DNA of 64,000 nucleotides, from contig NZ_JAMYWY010000001.1 of assembly GCF_024159265.1 (NCBI RefSeq), positions 5,952,001-6,016,000 of the forward strand, in the 5' to 3' direction. Below, one piece after another: positions 36,234-44,942 of this stretch (its first letter is position 1; the number at the start of each line of letters is the position of its first letter). The notes below the pieces were generated by a model, which saw only the letters and a list, made by a program, of their open reading frames with translations, made no database searches and had not been told where the DNA came from. The stretch is from Paenibacillus sp. 1781tsa1 (GTDB lineage Bacteria > Bacillota > Bacilli > Paenibacillales > Paenibacillaceae). The position numbers and the translations under genes are program-made.

Positions 36234-37727
36234 TTAACGGTATGCTGCCAGACGATCATTGAGACTACGTGTCTGTCCATAGACTTCTTGGTACAGTGCG
36301 AACAATTCATCATAGACAGCAACCGTTTTCGGGTTGGGCTCATAGGACTTCGCCGGACGAATGAACGCTGTTGCGCACTCCTGCAAAGATGGGAACCAGC
36401 CACATCCATAGGCAGCCAGCATTGCTGCCCCCATCGCCGGACCCTGTTCGCTCTCGAGCTTCACAATCGTGGCGTTAAAGACATCCGCCTGGATTTGCAA
36501 CCAAGCTTCATTTTTGGCACCACCACCAATGGAGATGACTTCATTGACGGTTTTACCTGCGCCGCGCAGAATATCAATGGATTCACGCAGCGAGAAGGTA
36601 ATGCCCTCCATCACCGCACGTCCAAAGTGCTCCAGCTTGTGTCCTGCATCCATACCGATGAAGCTGCCACGAATATTCGCATCCGGATGAGGTGTACGCT
36701 CCCCAACGATATATGGTGTGAACAACAATCCGTTGCTGCCCGCCGGAACCTGATCAATGCCCTGCAAAAGCACATCAAATGATTTGTCCGCTGCAAACGT
36801 ATCCTTGAACCAGGACAGGCTATATCCTGCGGCAAGTGTTACCCCCATAATATAGAAAGCATCTTTCTCGCCGTGATTGAAAAAATGTACTTTGCCTTCA
36901 AAATCGAGATCTTTACGCTCTTCGTAGGAAAGCACTACCCCGGACGTTCCGATGCTGCACATCGTCTGTCCTTCACTCAGAATGCCTGCGCCAATGGCAC
37001 CGCATGCATTGTCCGCGCCACCTGCATATACTTTTGTCGCAGCTGCCAGACCTGTTTGATCCGCAATCTCAGGCAACAAGGTGCCCACTTCCTCAAACGA
37101 TTCCACAAGACGTGGACATAGGGAGATCGGCAGTTTGAATGCTTCTGCAATCTCGTTGCTCCACTGCTTGCCTGCAACGTCCAGCAGCAAGGTACCCGCT
37201 GCATCGGAATAATCCATGGCGTAATCCCCTGTCAGGCGATAACGCACATAGTCTTTGGGTAACAGGAATAAGGATGCTTGCTGCAGCAGTTCAGGCTCGT
37301 TCTCCTGAACCCACAGAATTTTTGGCAAGGTAAAACCTTCAAGGGCGCGGTTCCGGGCAATGCTTAGCAGCTTGCCATCCAGCACTTTTTCGATCCGGCG
37401 GCACTGAGCCGTTGTGCGTGTATCGTTCCACAGGATTGCATTCCGCAGCGGTTTACCTTCAGCATCTACCAAGACCAGTCCATGCATCTGTCCAGAGAAG
37501 CTCAGACCTTCAATTTCCGAAGGCTGTACGCCAGACACTTCGAGCAATTTGCGCAGGGAAACAATCGTCTGCTCTACCCAATCTTCGGGATTTTGTTCAC
37601 TGTATCCAGCCTTGGGCTGGTAAAGCGGGTACGCCTCGGATGCTTCAAATGCCACTTTTCCTTCACGATTGACCAACACGGTTTTGACCGCACTGGTTCC
37701 CAGATCGACACCAATTACGTAACTCAT
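36234..37727 (-). CDS. xylB: Xylulokinase
   Basis: 497 residues, FGGY family. GVDLGTSAVKTVLVNREG binds phosphate, SFSGQMHGLVLVD contacts xylulose, and ADNACGAIGAGIL and SIGGGAKNEAWLQIQADVFN complete the ATPase-fold signatures. It phosphorylates D-xylulose to D-xylulose-5-phosphate for the pentose phosphate path. GAGAGGAGTTAACCT precedes the ATG. It is 690 bases from xylA, and a strong terminator follows xylA, so xylB probably has its own promoter in a spacer that also holds two long repeats. Confidence 0.96.
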   Translation of the reverse strand: MSYVIGVDLGTSAVKTVLVNREGKVAFEASEAYPLYQPKAGYSEQNPEDWVEQTIVSLRKLLEVSGVQPSEIEGLSFSGQMHGLVLVDAEGKPLRNAILWNDTRTTAQCRRIEKVLDGKLLSIARNRALEGFTLPKILWVQENEPELLQQASLFLLPKDYVRYRLTGDYAMDYSDAAGTLLLDVAGKQWSNEIAEAFKLPISLCPRLVESFEEVGTLLPEIADQTGLAAATKVYAGGADNACGAIGAGILSEGQTMCSIGTSGVVLSYEERKDLDFEGKVHFFNHGEKDAFYIMGVTLAAGYSLSWFKDTFAADKSFDVLLQGIDQVPAGSNGLLFTPYIVGERTPHPDANIRGSFIGMDAGHKLEHFGRAVMEGITFSLRESIDILRGAGKTVNEVISIGGGAKNEAWLQIQADVFNATIVKLESEQGPAMGAAMLAAYGCGWFPSLQECATAFIRPAKSYEPNPKTVAVYDELFALYQEVYGQTRSLNDRLAAYR

Positions 37728-37780
37728 AGGTTAACTCCTCTCGTTTATCACAGGTTATATCCACGAAAGATCCAAGTACG

Positions 37781-37926
37781 CATGAAAGTCACTACGTGAT
37801 CAGAAAACCCTTGGATCGCCGTTACCCCCGGATTTCCTTTATACCCTTTAACAAGGGTGAAATCCGGGGATAAATGCGACCGCTTCGCTTCCTCGGGTCC
37901 TTTCTGCTCACTTCGTTTTGCATGCA
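37781..37926. repeat. Direct repeat copy 1 in xylB-xylA spacer
   Basis: 146 bases from CATGAAAGTCACTACG to TTTTGCATGCA, nearly identical to 38041-38186. It contains a hairpin with CCCCGGATTT (37826-37835) and AAATCCGGGG (37860-37869), and an inner CCCTT/AAGGG pair. The loop sequence differs between copies while pairing is kept. Confidence 0.92.
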
Positions 37927-38040
37927 TGATCCTGGACACACATGGATATGAAACGAGTAAAAACGTACTCGTTTTTGTAGCAAAAAAATTGATCCAATGA
38001 CCTTGATTCGTCATTGGTTATAAATGAAACCCTTGATGCT

Positions 38041-38186
38041 CATGTGGCCACTCCGTGATCAGAAAACCCTTGGATCGCCGTTACCCCCGGATTTCCCTTA
38101 ATCCCTTTGGCAAGGGGAGAAATCCGGGGATAAATGCGACCGCTTCGCTTCCTCGGGTCCTTTCTGCTCACTTCGTTTTGCATGCA
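38041..38186. repeat. Direct repeat copy 2 in xylB-xylA spacer
   Basis: Second copy, 260 bases from the first. The hairpin arms are at 38085-38094 and 38120-38129. A one-base length difference inside the loop breaks any shared reading frame, so conservation is at nucleic acid level. Confidence 0.92.
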
Positions 38187-38231
38187 CCATTTTAGACAAC
38201 CATTTATATCGGCAATTTAAAAACCTCATTG

Positions 38232-38244
38232 TTTGTTTAACCAA
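38232..38244. promoter_or_regulatory. Possible XylR half operator ahead of xylB
   Basis: TTTGTTTAACCAA, 13 bases identical to part of the xylA-xylR operator (reverse strand of 39809-39821). The second arm is not clear. Confidence 0.35.
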
Positions 38245-38284
38245 AAAACCGCCCCCGTCTTCCCAAGGGAAAGTCGGGGACGGT
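38243..38284 (-). terminator. Terminator after xylA
   Basis: On the minus strand ACCGTCCCCGACTTT pairs with AAGACGGGGGCGGT and runs into TTTTTT. It separates xylA from xylB. Confidence 0.85.
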
Positions 38285-38416
38285 CCGAATGTCATGCTTG
38301 TTCAGGCGTTCCATGGTACAAGCTAATCTTGTGTATAGGCTGGTTTGGATACTAATATCCAACACATATGAGTTGAGTAACCGTCGGTGGTCGACGTACT
38401 CCTGCCTAATCCACTA

Positions 38417-39733
38417 TTAGTCAGCCAGAATGTACTGGTTAAGTTGTGCTCTCAGCAATTCCTGACGTCCGGATTGGTTTTTGCGTGGGTTTTCATTGTT
38501 GAGTGCATACTCAGCAAGGGAAGCAAGTGTCGCTTTACCTGCAACCACATCTGCACCAATACCTTCGCTGAAGCTGCTGTAACGTTTTTCGATGAAGTCA
38601 TCGAATACGCGATCTTCAATCAGTTTCGCTGCTACTTTCAGACCTTTGGCATACGTATCCATACCTGCGATGTGTGCCAGGAACAGATCGTCTGCTTCGA
38701 AGGAGCCACGACGTACTTTCGCGTCAAAGTTCACACCGCCACGGCCGATACCACCGTTTTTCAATACTTCATACATTGTCAATGTCGCATCATACATATC
38801 AACAGGGAACTCATCTGTATCCCAACCAATCAACATATCGCCTTGGTTCGCATCAAGGGAACCGAGCATACCGTTGGTACGAGCAACGCGAATTTCGTGA
38901 TCGAATGTATGACCAGCCAGTGTGGCGTGGTTCGCTTCCAGGTTCAGTTTGAAGTGTTTGTCCAAACCGTATTTTTGCAAGAAAGCAATGGAAGTTGCTG
39001 CATCATAATCATATTGGTGTTTCGTTGGCTCTTTTGGTTTAGGCTCGATCAGGAATTGTGCATCAAAGCCAATTTCCTTCGCGTAGTCTACAGCCATGTG
39101 GAACATGCGAGCAATGTTGTCTTGCTCCAGTTGCATGTCTGTGTTCAGCAATGTGTCGTAACCTTCACGTCCGCCCCAGAATACATAGTTTTCAGCGCCC
39201 AGACGTTTACCCACTTCCAGACCTTTCTTGATCTGTGCCGCAGCGTGAGCATACACATCTGCGTTACAAGTGGAAGCTGCACCAAACATGAAGCGTGGGT
39301 TCGAGAACATGTTTGCCGTGTTCCAGAGCAGTTTTTTGCCGCTGGATTTCATATGATCTTCAATCAGATCAACGATTGTATCAATGTTGCTGTAGAACTC
39401 ACGCAGGTTGTTGCCTTCTGGTGCAATGTCCACATCGTGGAAACAGAAGAACGGGAGATTCATTTTTTCCAAAAATTCAAATGCCGCTTCCACGCGTACT
39501 TTCGCGAGGTCCAGACCCGAGTATTTATCCCATGAACGAACAGCTGTCTCTGCACCAAACGGATCACTGCCGCCTGCAGTTAATGTATGCCAGTAAGCCA
39601 TGCCGAAACGGAAATGTTCTTCCATCGATTTGCCGGCTACCACTTCTTCCGGATTATAATGTTTAAAAGCAAAAGGATTCTTGGAATCTTTACCTTCGAA
39701 TGAAATTTTATTAACGGATTCAAAATAGGCCAT
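38417..39733 (-). CDS. xylA: Xylose isomerase
   Basis: 438 residues, the class II length. Catalytic His in PFFCFHDVDIAPEG, metal ligands in FLIEPKPKEPTKHQYDYD, NLEANHATLAGHTFDHEI and GSLDANQGDMLIGWDTDEFP, and the FWGGREGYDTLLNTD motif. It interconverts D-xylose and D-xylulose with divalent metal. GAGGAGGCATTTTACAC precedes the ATG. It is divergent from xylR with a shared operator; a cre site lies between promoter and gene, so it should be induced by xylose and repressed by preferred sugars. Confidence 0.98.
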   Translation of the reverse strand: MAYFESVNKISFEGKDSKNPFAFKHYNPEEVVAGKSMEEHFRFGMAYWHTLTAGGSDPFGAETAVRSWDKYSGLDLAKVRVEAAFEFLEKMNLPFFCFHDVDIAPEGNNLREFYSNIDTIVDLIEDHMKSSGKKLLWNTANMFSNPRFMFGAASTCNADVYAHAAAQIKKGLEVGKRLGAENYVFWGGREGYDTLLNTDMQLEQDNIARMFHMAVDYAKEIGFDAQFLIEPKPKEPTKHQYDYDAATSIAFLQKYGLDKHFKLNLEANHATLAGHTFDHEIRVARTNGMLGSLDANQGDMLIGWDTDEFPVDMYDATLTMYEVLKNGGIGRGGVNFDAKVRRGSFEADDLFLAHIAGMDTYAKGLKVAAKLIEDRVFDDFIEKRYSSFSEGIGADVVAGKATLASLAEYALNNENPRKNQSGRQELLRAQLNQYILAD

Positions 39734-39760
39734 GTGTAAAATGCCTCCTCAATAGTTTTA

Positions 39761-39774
39761 AGAAATCGTTTACA
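39761..39774 (-). promoter_or_regulatory. cre site (CcpA) in xylA leader
   Basis: Minus strand TGTAAACGATTTCT matches the cre consensus TGWNANCGNTNNCA at all positions but the last. It lies just downstream of the xylA -10, as in other Firmicute xyl operons. Confidence 0.7.
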
Positions 39775-39779
39775 CCGTT

Positions 39780-39812
39780 ATCCTATCACATCGAATTTAC
39801 TTTGTCTATTGG
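39780..39812 (-). promoter_or_regulatory. xylA promoter
   Basis: Minus strand TAGACA, 17 bases, TAGGAT. The -35 lies inside the XylR palindrome, so bound repressor would block RNA polymerase. Confidence 0.6.
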
Positions 39813-39826
39813 TTAAACAAAGTAAA
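39796..39826. promoter_or_regulatory. XylR operator
   Basis: TTTACTTTGT (39796-39805) and ACAAAGTAAA (39817-39826), perfect 10-base inverted repeats with an 11-base spacer, between xylA and xylR. It resembles Bacillus xylO (TTxGTTTGTTT with an A/C-rich mirror). Confidence 0.8.
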
Positions 39827-39858
39827 AATAAAATTGTTTTTTACACGCTTGTTTACGC

Positions 39859-39864
39859 TATAAT
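39859..39864 (+). promoter_or_regulatory. -10 element of xylR
   Basis: TATAAT 74 bases before the xylR ATG; a TTGTTT lies 19 bases upstream as a weak -35. Confidence 0.5.
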
Positions 39865-39932
39865 AGTCGAATAACTTGTTTCGGATGTGGGTCAGAACCC
39901 TTTTATCAGAAGAATAGGAGTGCCTTAACCAT

Positions 39933-41099
39933 ATGAAAATTACCGGAGACCAGATGCTGGTCAAAAAAATAAACAAGTCGATCGTGCTCGATACGATCCG
40001 GCGTCATGCCCCCCTCTCTCGCGCGCGGGTATCCGAGGTTACAGGACTGAACAAAGCAACGGTATCCAACCTGGTTGCTGATCTGATCAGTGATGATCTG
40101 GTGCAAGAGATTGGCCCTGGGGAATCCAGCGGCGGACGCAAACCACTCATGTTGCTGTTTCGGGGGACATCCGGCTATGCTGTCGGCCTGGAACTCAGTG
40201 TGACCCACTTGAAGGGTGTGCTTACAGATCTGGAAGGACACATCATTACAGAGTACGCAGTGACATTGGAACATCATGACGTTTCCTCTGTACTGGAGCA
40301 ATTAAAATTGGCAGCACAGCAACTTATCGAGGCAGCCCCTGCTTCCCCACATGGTATCATTGGCATCGGTATCGGGGTGCCCGGCATGGTCGATGAGACA
40401 GGAATGGTCCTTTTTGCACCCAACTTGGGCTGGGAGAAGGTAGCTCTGCGCTCCATGCTTGAAGAAGAATTCGAACTGCCTGTCACCATCGATAATGAAG
40501 CCAATGCTGGCGCTCATGGAGAGTTGAATTTTGGTGCAGGCATCGGTGTCCGTCACATGATCTATATCAGTGCAGGCATGGGGATTGGTTCAGGCATCAT
40601 GGTAGATGGTGAATTATACAAAGGCGCGTGGGGCTATGCTGGAGAAACAGGCCATATGTCCATTGAAGCGGAAGGTCTGCCCTGCTCCTGTGGCAATCGT
40701 GGTTGCTGGGAGTTATACGCATCGGAAAAAGCCTACGAGCACCCGGATCATCAGCTAAAATTACCTGCTCATACCACACGAGAGCTTATTCATCATGCGG
40801 AGCATGGCCACGAGGCTGTTCAAGAATTATACAACACGATTGGACGCAAACTGGGGATCGGCATTACCAATATCGTTAACAGTTTTAACCCGGAACGTAT
40901 TATCATTGGCGGTCCGCTCTCTGAAGCAGGTCCCTGGATTGAAACAGCGTTAAAACAAGTTGTCGAAGAACGTACATTACCTTATCACCGCCGCAGTTTG
41001 CAGATTGAATGGGCAGCTCTGGGCAGCCGTTCCACCCGTGTTGGTGCCGCTTACTCTGCAATATCCCAATTTTTAGGGAAAATAAGAGTTTCCGTCTAA
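39933..41099 (+). CDS. xylR: Xylose operon repressor, ROK family
   Basis: 388 residues. An N-terminal winged helix-turn-helix (about 12-75; LSRARVSEVTGLNKATVSNL) is followed by a ROK sugar-binding domain with an ATPase-like fold (GIGIGVPGMVDETG, DNEANAGAHGELNFG) and the zinc motif CSCGNRGCWELYAS. It represses xylA (and probably xylB), with xylose as inducer. Divergent from xylA across the operator. An AGGAGTGCC site is 12 bases before the ATG. Confidence 0.94.
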   Translation: MKITGDQMLVKKINKSIVLDTIRRHAPLSRARVSEVTGLNKATVSNLVADLISDDLVQEIGPGESSGGRKPLMLLFRGTSGYAVGLELSVTHLKGVLTDLEGHIITEYAVTLEHHDVSSVLEQLKLAAQQLIEAAPASPHGIIGIGIGVPGMVDETGMVLFAPNLGWEKVALRSMLEEEFELPVTIDNEANAGAHGELNFGAGIGVRHMIYISAGMGIGSGIMVDGELYKGAWGYAGETGHMSIEAEGLPCSCGNRGCWELYASEKAYEHPDHQLKLPAHTTRELIHHAEHGHEAVQELYNTIGRKLGIGITNIVNSFNPERIIIGGPLSEAGPWIETALKQVVEERTLPYHRRSLQIEWAALGSRSTRVGAAYSAISQFLGKIRVSV

Positions 41100-41246
41100 T
41101 AACAGATGAAAATTGACATCATTTCGCCCCATTTCCTCCCTTTTTGTTAAAGAAATCCAGATGTATAATGGGGTTATGTGATTTTTGTCATGGCTGTGTG
41201 GATATAGCTGTGTTAATTCCGATAACGAAACGGAGTGAAAAGAAGC

Positions 41247-41444
41247 GTGACCTACGTGGATACTTCAGATATCTCGGCGCAAATGTTTGTCACCGTACTC
41301 CTGTTCCTGATTGTGCTTGCGCCCCTGTTCAGCCTTGGCATACTCCGATTGTTCCAGAGCAAAAAGAAGGCTGGTTTCATGTACATGCTGTCAGGAGTGC
41401 TGGTATATGTTGTGTTTCAGACTTTCATGAGCATTTTTTTCTAA
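41247..41444 (+). CDS. Small two-helix membrane protein of unknown function
   Basis: 65 residues from GTG 41247, preceded by GGAG at 11 bases; a GTG at 41235 abuts that site. Two hydrophobic helices (AQMFVTVLLFLIVLAPLFS and MYMLSGVLVYVVFQTFMSI) are separated by a basic loop RLFQSKKKAG. No family recognised. Terminator follows. Confidence 0.6.
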   Translation: MTYVDTSDISAQMFVTVLLFLIVLAPLFSLGILRLFQSKKKAGFMYMLSGVLVYVVFQTFMSIFF

Positions 41445-41465
41445 ATTATATGCTGCCTTATGCAC

Positions 41466-41498
41466 AAAAAACCGTACCCTTCCGGGTACGGTTCTTTC
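41466..41498. terminator. Bidirectional terminator
   Basis: AACCGTACCC pairs with GGGTACGGTT over a 4-base loop, T/A runs on both sides. Confidence 0.85.
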
Positions 41499-41583
41499 TA
41501 TATCCTAACGGCTCGCGAAAACCGGAATTTCATATGAATTGAAACGTTCTTCAACACATCATGTTCCAGATGATCAGCGTAAT

Positions 41584-41814
41584 TTAAGCGTCCAACGCTT
41601 TGGCAAATTGGGTTTTGTTCATACCCAGAATACGGTGTTCACCAATGACAGTCAAAGGCACGGCACGTACACCCATGTCCCATACTTGTTGTGCAAATTC
41701 ATCGCTAGTTTCGATGTTGCGCTCTTCATACGTGATACCTTTGTCAGCCAGGAATGTTTTTACGGATTTGCAGTTCGGGCAGTTCGTTGATGTATATACA
41801 ATTACGTTTTCCAT
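41584..41814 (-). CDS. Glutaredoxin-like / NrdH-type redoxin
   Basis: 76 residues, thioredoxin fold with YTSTNCPNCKSVKTFLADKG (active site C-P-N-C at 12-15), cis-Pro in VRAVPLTVIGE and C-terminal GMNKTQFAKAL. Likely reduced by the thioredoxin reductase encoded 70 bases upstream on the same strand. Reduces protein disulfides; the exact client is unknown. AGGTGAATTAAAC precedes the ATG. Confidence 0.88.
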   Translation of the reverse strand: MENVIVYTSTNCPNCKSVKTFLADKGITYEERNIETSDEFAQQVWDMGVRAVPLTVIGEHRILGMNKTQFAKALDA

Positions 41815-41884
41815 GTTTAATTCACCTCATATGGTTTATATTATTCTATCGTTTGGTTGGAATCAGTGGAATCAGCTCATTCTA

Positions 41885-42826
41885 TTACAGAACAACTGCG
41901 CTGTGCTCCAAGCTTTCAATGTATTTCTCGGTGTCCATAGCAGCCATACATCCGCTACCTGCCGCTGTAATTGCTTGTTTGTAACGTGTATCCTGCACGT
42001 CACCACATGCGAATACGCCTGGGATGTTTGTCTCGGATGTACCTGGTGTAGTCAGGATATAACCGTGTTCGTCCGTAGTGATCTGTCCACCAAGGAATCC
42101 AGTGTTTGGTGTGTGACCAATGGCAACAAATACGCCGCTTGCCGGAATCACTTCTTCTAGACCTGTTTCGTTGTTCAATACTTTCAGACCTGTTACGCCG
42201 TTGTCACCAGCAAGTACTTCGAGTGGTGTACGATTCAAAGCCATTTCTACTTTTTCGTTACTGCGTGCACGATCCTGCATGATTTTGGAGCCACGCAGTT
42301 CTTCACGACGGTGTACCAGCGTTACTTTGGAACCAAAACGGGACAGGAAGCTTGCTTCCTCAAGAGCAGAGTCACCACCGCCGATGACGATGATTTCTTT
42401 GTTACGGAAGAAGAATCCATCACATGTTGCACATGTGCTGACACCGCGCCCTACATTTGTTTCTTCACCAGGGATACCCAGGTATTTAGCAGATGCACCT
42501 GTAGACAGGATCAATGTTTCGGATACGAGTTCCCCCATACCTTCAACTTGAATCTTGAATGGACGCTCGCTCATGTCGATGTTGTTCACCCAGCCAGTGC
42601 GGAATTCAGCACCGAAACGTTCTGCTTGTTTACGCATGTTATCCATCAGTTCAGGACCCATAATGCCATCAGGGAAACCTGGGAAGTTCTCCACTTCAGT
42701 CGTTGTTGTCAGTTGGCCACCAGGTTGTGGACCTTCAATAACGAGTGGGCTCAAGTTCGCACGTGCCAGATAGATCGCTGCTGTCAGCCCTGCAGGGCCT
42801 GTTCCAATAATAATTGATTTATACAT
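41885..42826 (-). CDS. trxB: Thioredoxin reductase
   Basis: 313 residues from ATG 42826 after GGGGGAGGAACTATAC; a frame open to 42895 lacks a site. FAD motif GTGPAGLTAAIYLARA, redox pair Cys132/Cys135 in STCATCDGFF, NADPH motif GGGDSALEEASFL and final FAD motif GVFACGDVQDTRYKQ. It passes electrons from NADPH to thioredoxin-type proteins, here probably including the CPNC redoxin next to it. A PerR/Fur-like box sits in the divergent spacer (42979-42993). Confidence 0.96.
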   Translation of the reverse strand: MYKSIIIGTGPAGLTAAIYLARANLSPLVIEGPQPGGQLTTTTEVENFPGFPDGIMGPELMDNMRKQAERFGAEFRTGWVNNIDMSERPFKIQVEGMGELVSETLILSTGASAKYLGIPGEETNVGRGVSTCATCDGFFFRNKEIIVIGGGDSALEEASFLSRFGSKVTLVHRREELRGSKIMQDRARSNEKVEMALNRTPLEVLAGDNGVTGLKVLNNETGLEEVIPASGVFVAIGHTPNTGFLGGQITTDEHGYILTTPGTSETNIPGVFACGDVQDTRYKQAITAAGSGCMAAMDTEKYIESLEHSAVVL

Positions 42827-42978
42827 GTATAGTTCCTCCCCCGGGTTCTGCAAAAAGGTTAGTCCCTCCGGCATCAAAAGCTGTTGCTTTTGCATACACT
42901 AGAACGAAAAGCCTAGATCATGTCCACAAGACCTGCCTGCGTAATGACAATAATCCTATGCAGAAACGGAATTCTAAT

Positions 42979-42993
42979 TTATAATCATTCTAA
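42979..42993. promoter_or_regulatory. PerR/Fur-family box between trxB and ZIP gene
   Basis: TTATAATCATTCTAA matches TTATAATnATTATAA at all positions but one. It lies in the divergent region and could serve either gene. Confidence 0.5.
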
Positions 42994-43082
42994 TCTGTTG
43001 TTCATTATGATCTCTTTTATGTACGGTGTCAATGCTCGGCAGCGATTATGAAGAAGTCTTCATCAGGAGGGAAAATGGAAGC

Positions 43083-43814
43083 ATGAACGATGCACTCATT
43101 GGCAGTATTATATCAGCCATGTCTACCGGCCTAGGGGCCGTACCGATTCTATTTATGCGCAAAATATCACACCGTCTGCGTGATATCTTGCTGGCATACG
43201 CTGCAGGTATTATGACCTCAGCTTCGGTTTATAATCTCATTCCGGAAGCGCTCGGCCAATCGAATCTCTTTGTACTTGCATTTGGTATTATGCTTGGCAG
43301 CCTGGTTCTACTGGTGCTGGAGATGAAGATTCCACACGTCGATCTGGAGAATCCCGAGAAAATGCCTTTTAAAATTGAAGCCAAAGCCTTCATGATTATT
43401 GCAGCGATTACCATGCATAACCTGCCGGAGGGGTTATCGGTTGGTGTCAGCTACGCAAGCTCGGATGAGAACCTGGGCAATCTTATTGCCTTCTCCATCG
43501 GATTGCAGAATGCGCCGGAAGGATTCCTGGTCGCCCTCTTTCTAGTGAACCAGAATATTGGCCGCTTCAAAGCACTGGGCATTGCCACCCTGACCGGAGC
43601 AGTAGAGATTATTACAGCGATGATTGGTTATACATTAAGCAGTCTCGTATCCGGCCTTGTCCCCTATGGTCTGGCATTTGCAGCCGGTGCGATGATGTTC
43701 ATTGTCTATAAAGAACTCATTCCCGAAAGTCACGGTGACGGCAATGCACGAGTGGCGACCATCTCGTTTTTACTCGGACTCATCACGATGATCGGTCTGA
43801 CCGAACTGTTTTAA
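43083..43814 (+). CDS. ZIP-family metal transporter
   Basis: 243 residues from ATG 43083, after GGAGGG; a frame from 43026 extends upstream. About eight TM helices. TM4 carries HNLPEGLSVGVSYAS and TM5 GLQNAPEGFLVALFL, the paired metal-site motifs of the GufA/ZupT group. It probably imports zinc or a related divalent metal, although GufA-type direction is not certain. Its own terminator follows. A Fur-family box upstream suggests metal- or peroxide-responsive control. Confidence 0.9.
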   Translation: MNDALIGSIISAMSTGLGAVPILFMRKISHRLRDILLAYAAGIMTSASVYNLIPEALGQSNLFVLAFGIMLGSLVLLVLEMKIPHVDLENPEKMPFKIEAKAFMIIAAITMHNLPEGLSVGVSYASSDENLGNLIAFSIGLQNAPEGFLVALFLVNQNIGRFKALGIATLTGAVEIITAMIGYTLSSLVSGLVPYGLAFAAGAMMFIVYKELIPESHGDGNARVATISFLLGLITMIGLTELF

Positions 43815-43875
43815 TTGAAGAACGTATACTTACTGTGCACGTTAAACCTTGTTTAAGACCTCTTACAGTACAGAT

Positions 43876-43924
43876 AAAAGAACCCGAGCGGACAGCCTAA
43901 AGCTGTCGACCGGGTTCTTTTTTT
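43876..43924. terminator. Bidirectional terminator
   Basis: AAAAGAACCCG pairs with CGGGTTCTTTT, with inner GACAGC/GCTGTC. Confidence 0.88.
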
Positions 43925-43990
43925 AGCCACAAATGAAGATTCCATGAAATTAATGGGATGGGCTGTAAGGAGCATGATGCCCTCTCCTGA

Positions 43991-44800
43991 TCAGGATTGA
44001 ATAAACCGAATCAGTTCCGAATTGAATTTTTCCAATTCATCATAGAATGCACCATGACCACTCTCTTCAAAAGCAATCAATTGAGACGAAGCGATGCCTT
44101 TATGCATCTGCTCCGCAAATTCGAACGGACAGATCTCATCCTTTTTCCCATGCAAAATGGCTGTCGGCACCTGAATCGAACTCAGGTCACCTCGCAAGTC
44201 CTCATCTCGCAGGGCAATTGCACTGCGAATGGTACCATAAGATGAAGCCTCCATGCCAAGCGCGTGGAACCAATCCATGAATGGTTGGCTGTGTTTCTTC
44301 GCGAAGAACATGCCGCCAAACGTCTCCAGCAACTTCGGACGATCTGCAAAGATTGGCTCAATGATCTGCTCGTTCAGCTGCTCTGGGGTCAATCCATACG
44401 GATAACCTTCGCGCTGAGTGAACACAGGGGCTGCCGCAGATAACAAGGCCAGCTTGGAGACACCATGTCCCTTATGTCTGGCCATATAATGTACTGCAAT
44501 CGCTCCGCCCATGGAGAACCCTGCGAGTACCGCGTCTTTCAGTTCCAGATCATCGATAACGGCACGAACATCGTCTGCCATCCGATCATAATCATATCCT
44601 GTGGAAGGCTTATCCGATAAGCCATATCCTCTAAAATCTATCGCAATGGCACGAATGCCATGGTTCGGAAGTACGTTCAATTGATATTCAAACATTTTAT
44701 AATTAACAGGCCAGCCGTGCAAAAAGACAACCGGAGTGCCTTCACCGATATCTTCAACATATACTTTTACATTCGGTTCTACTTGTACATAACGTCCCAT
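43991..44800 (-). CDS. Alpha/beta hydrolase (haloperoxidase/esterase-like)
   Basis: 269 residues. VVFLHGWPVNYKMFEYQ forms the oxyanion region, Ser is in LAGFSMGGAIAVHYMARH, Asp in LHGKKDEICPFEFA and His in EESGHGAFYDELEKF. It is typical of cofactor-free haloperoxidase-like esterases; the substrate is unknown. Monocistronic and close to the P1B-4 ATPase gene, with which no link is seen. Confidence 0.88.
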   Translation of the reverse strand: MGRYVQVEPNVKVYVEDIGEGTPVVFLHGWPVNYKMFEYQLNVLPNHGIRAIAIDFRGYGLSDKPSTGYDYDRMADDVRAVIDDLELKDAVLAGFSMGGAIAVHYMARHKGHGVSKLALLSAAAPVFTQREGYPYGLTPEQLNEQIIEPIFADRPKLLETFGGMFFAKKHSQPFMDWFHALGMEASSYGTIRSAIALRDEDLRGDLSSIQVPTAILHGKKDEICPFEFAEQMHKGIASSQLIAFEESGHGAFYDELEKFNSELIRFIQS

Positions 44801-44942
44801 ATTTCACAGCTCCCTTTGTCCTCGAATTATTGCAACTTTCTCTTCGAACCATTACCCGCTGACCCAAGGTTCAAACGTGAGCCGGTCAACCAGTCGTATA
44901 CAACCAGCAAAACCGATTAATCAATTTCATCTCCAAATCTGA

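Noticed and set aside
37951..37974. AAACGAGT/ACTCGTTT hairpin in the xyl spacer, considered as a terminator
   Set aside because: Short stem with large loop and no plus-strand gene upstream to terminate.
37748..38295. Two minus-strand frames sharing HAKRSEQKGPEEAKRSHL
   Set aside because: They arise from the 146-bp repeat; the frame is not kept through the loop and no ribosome sites are present.
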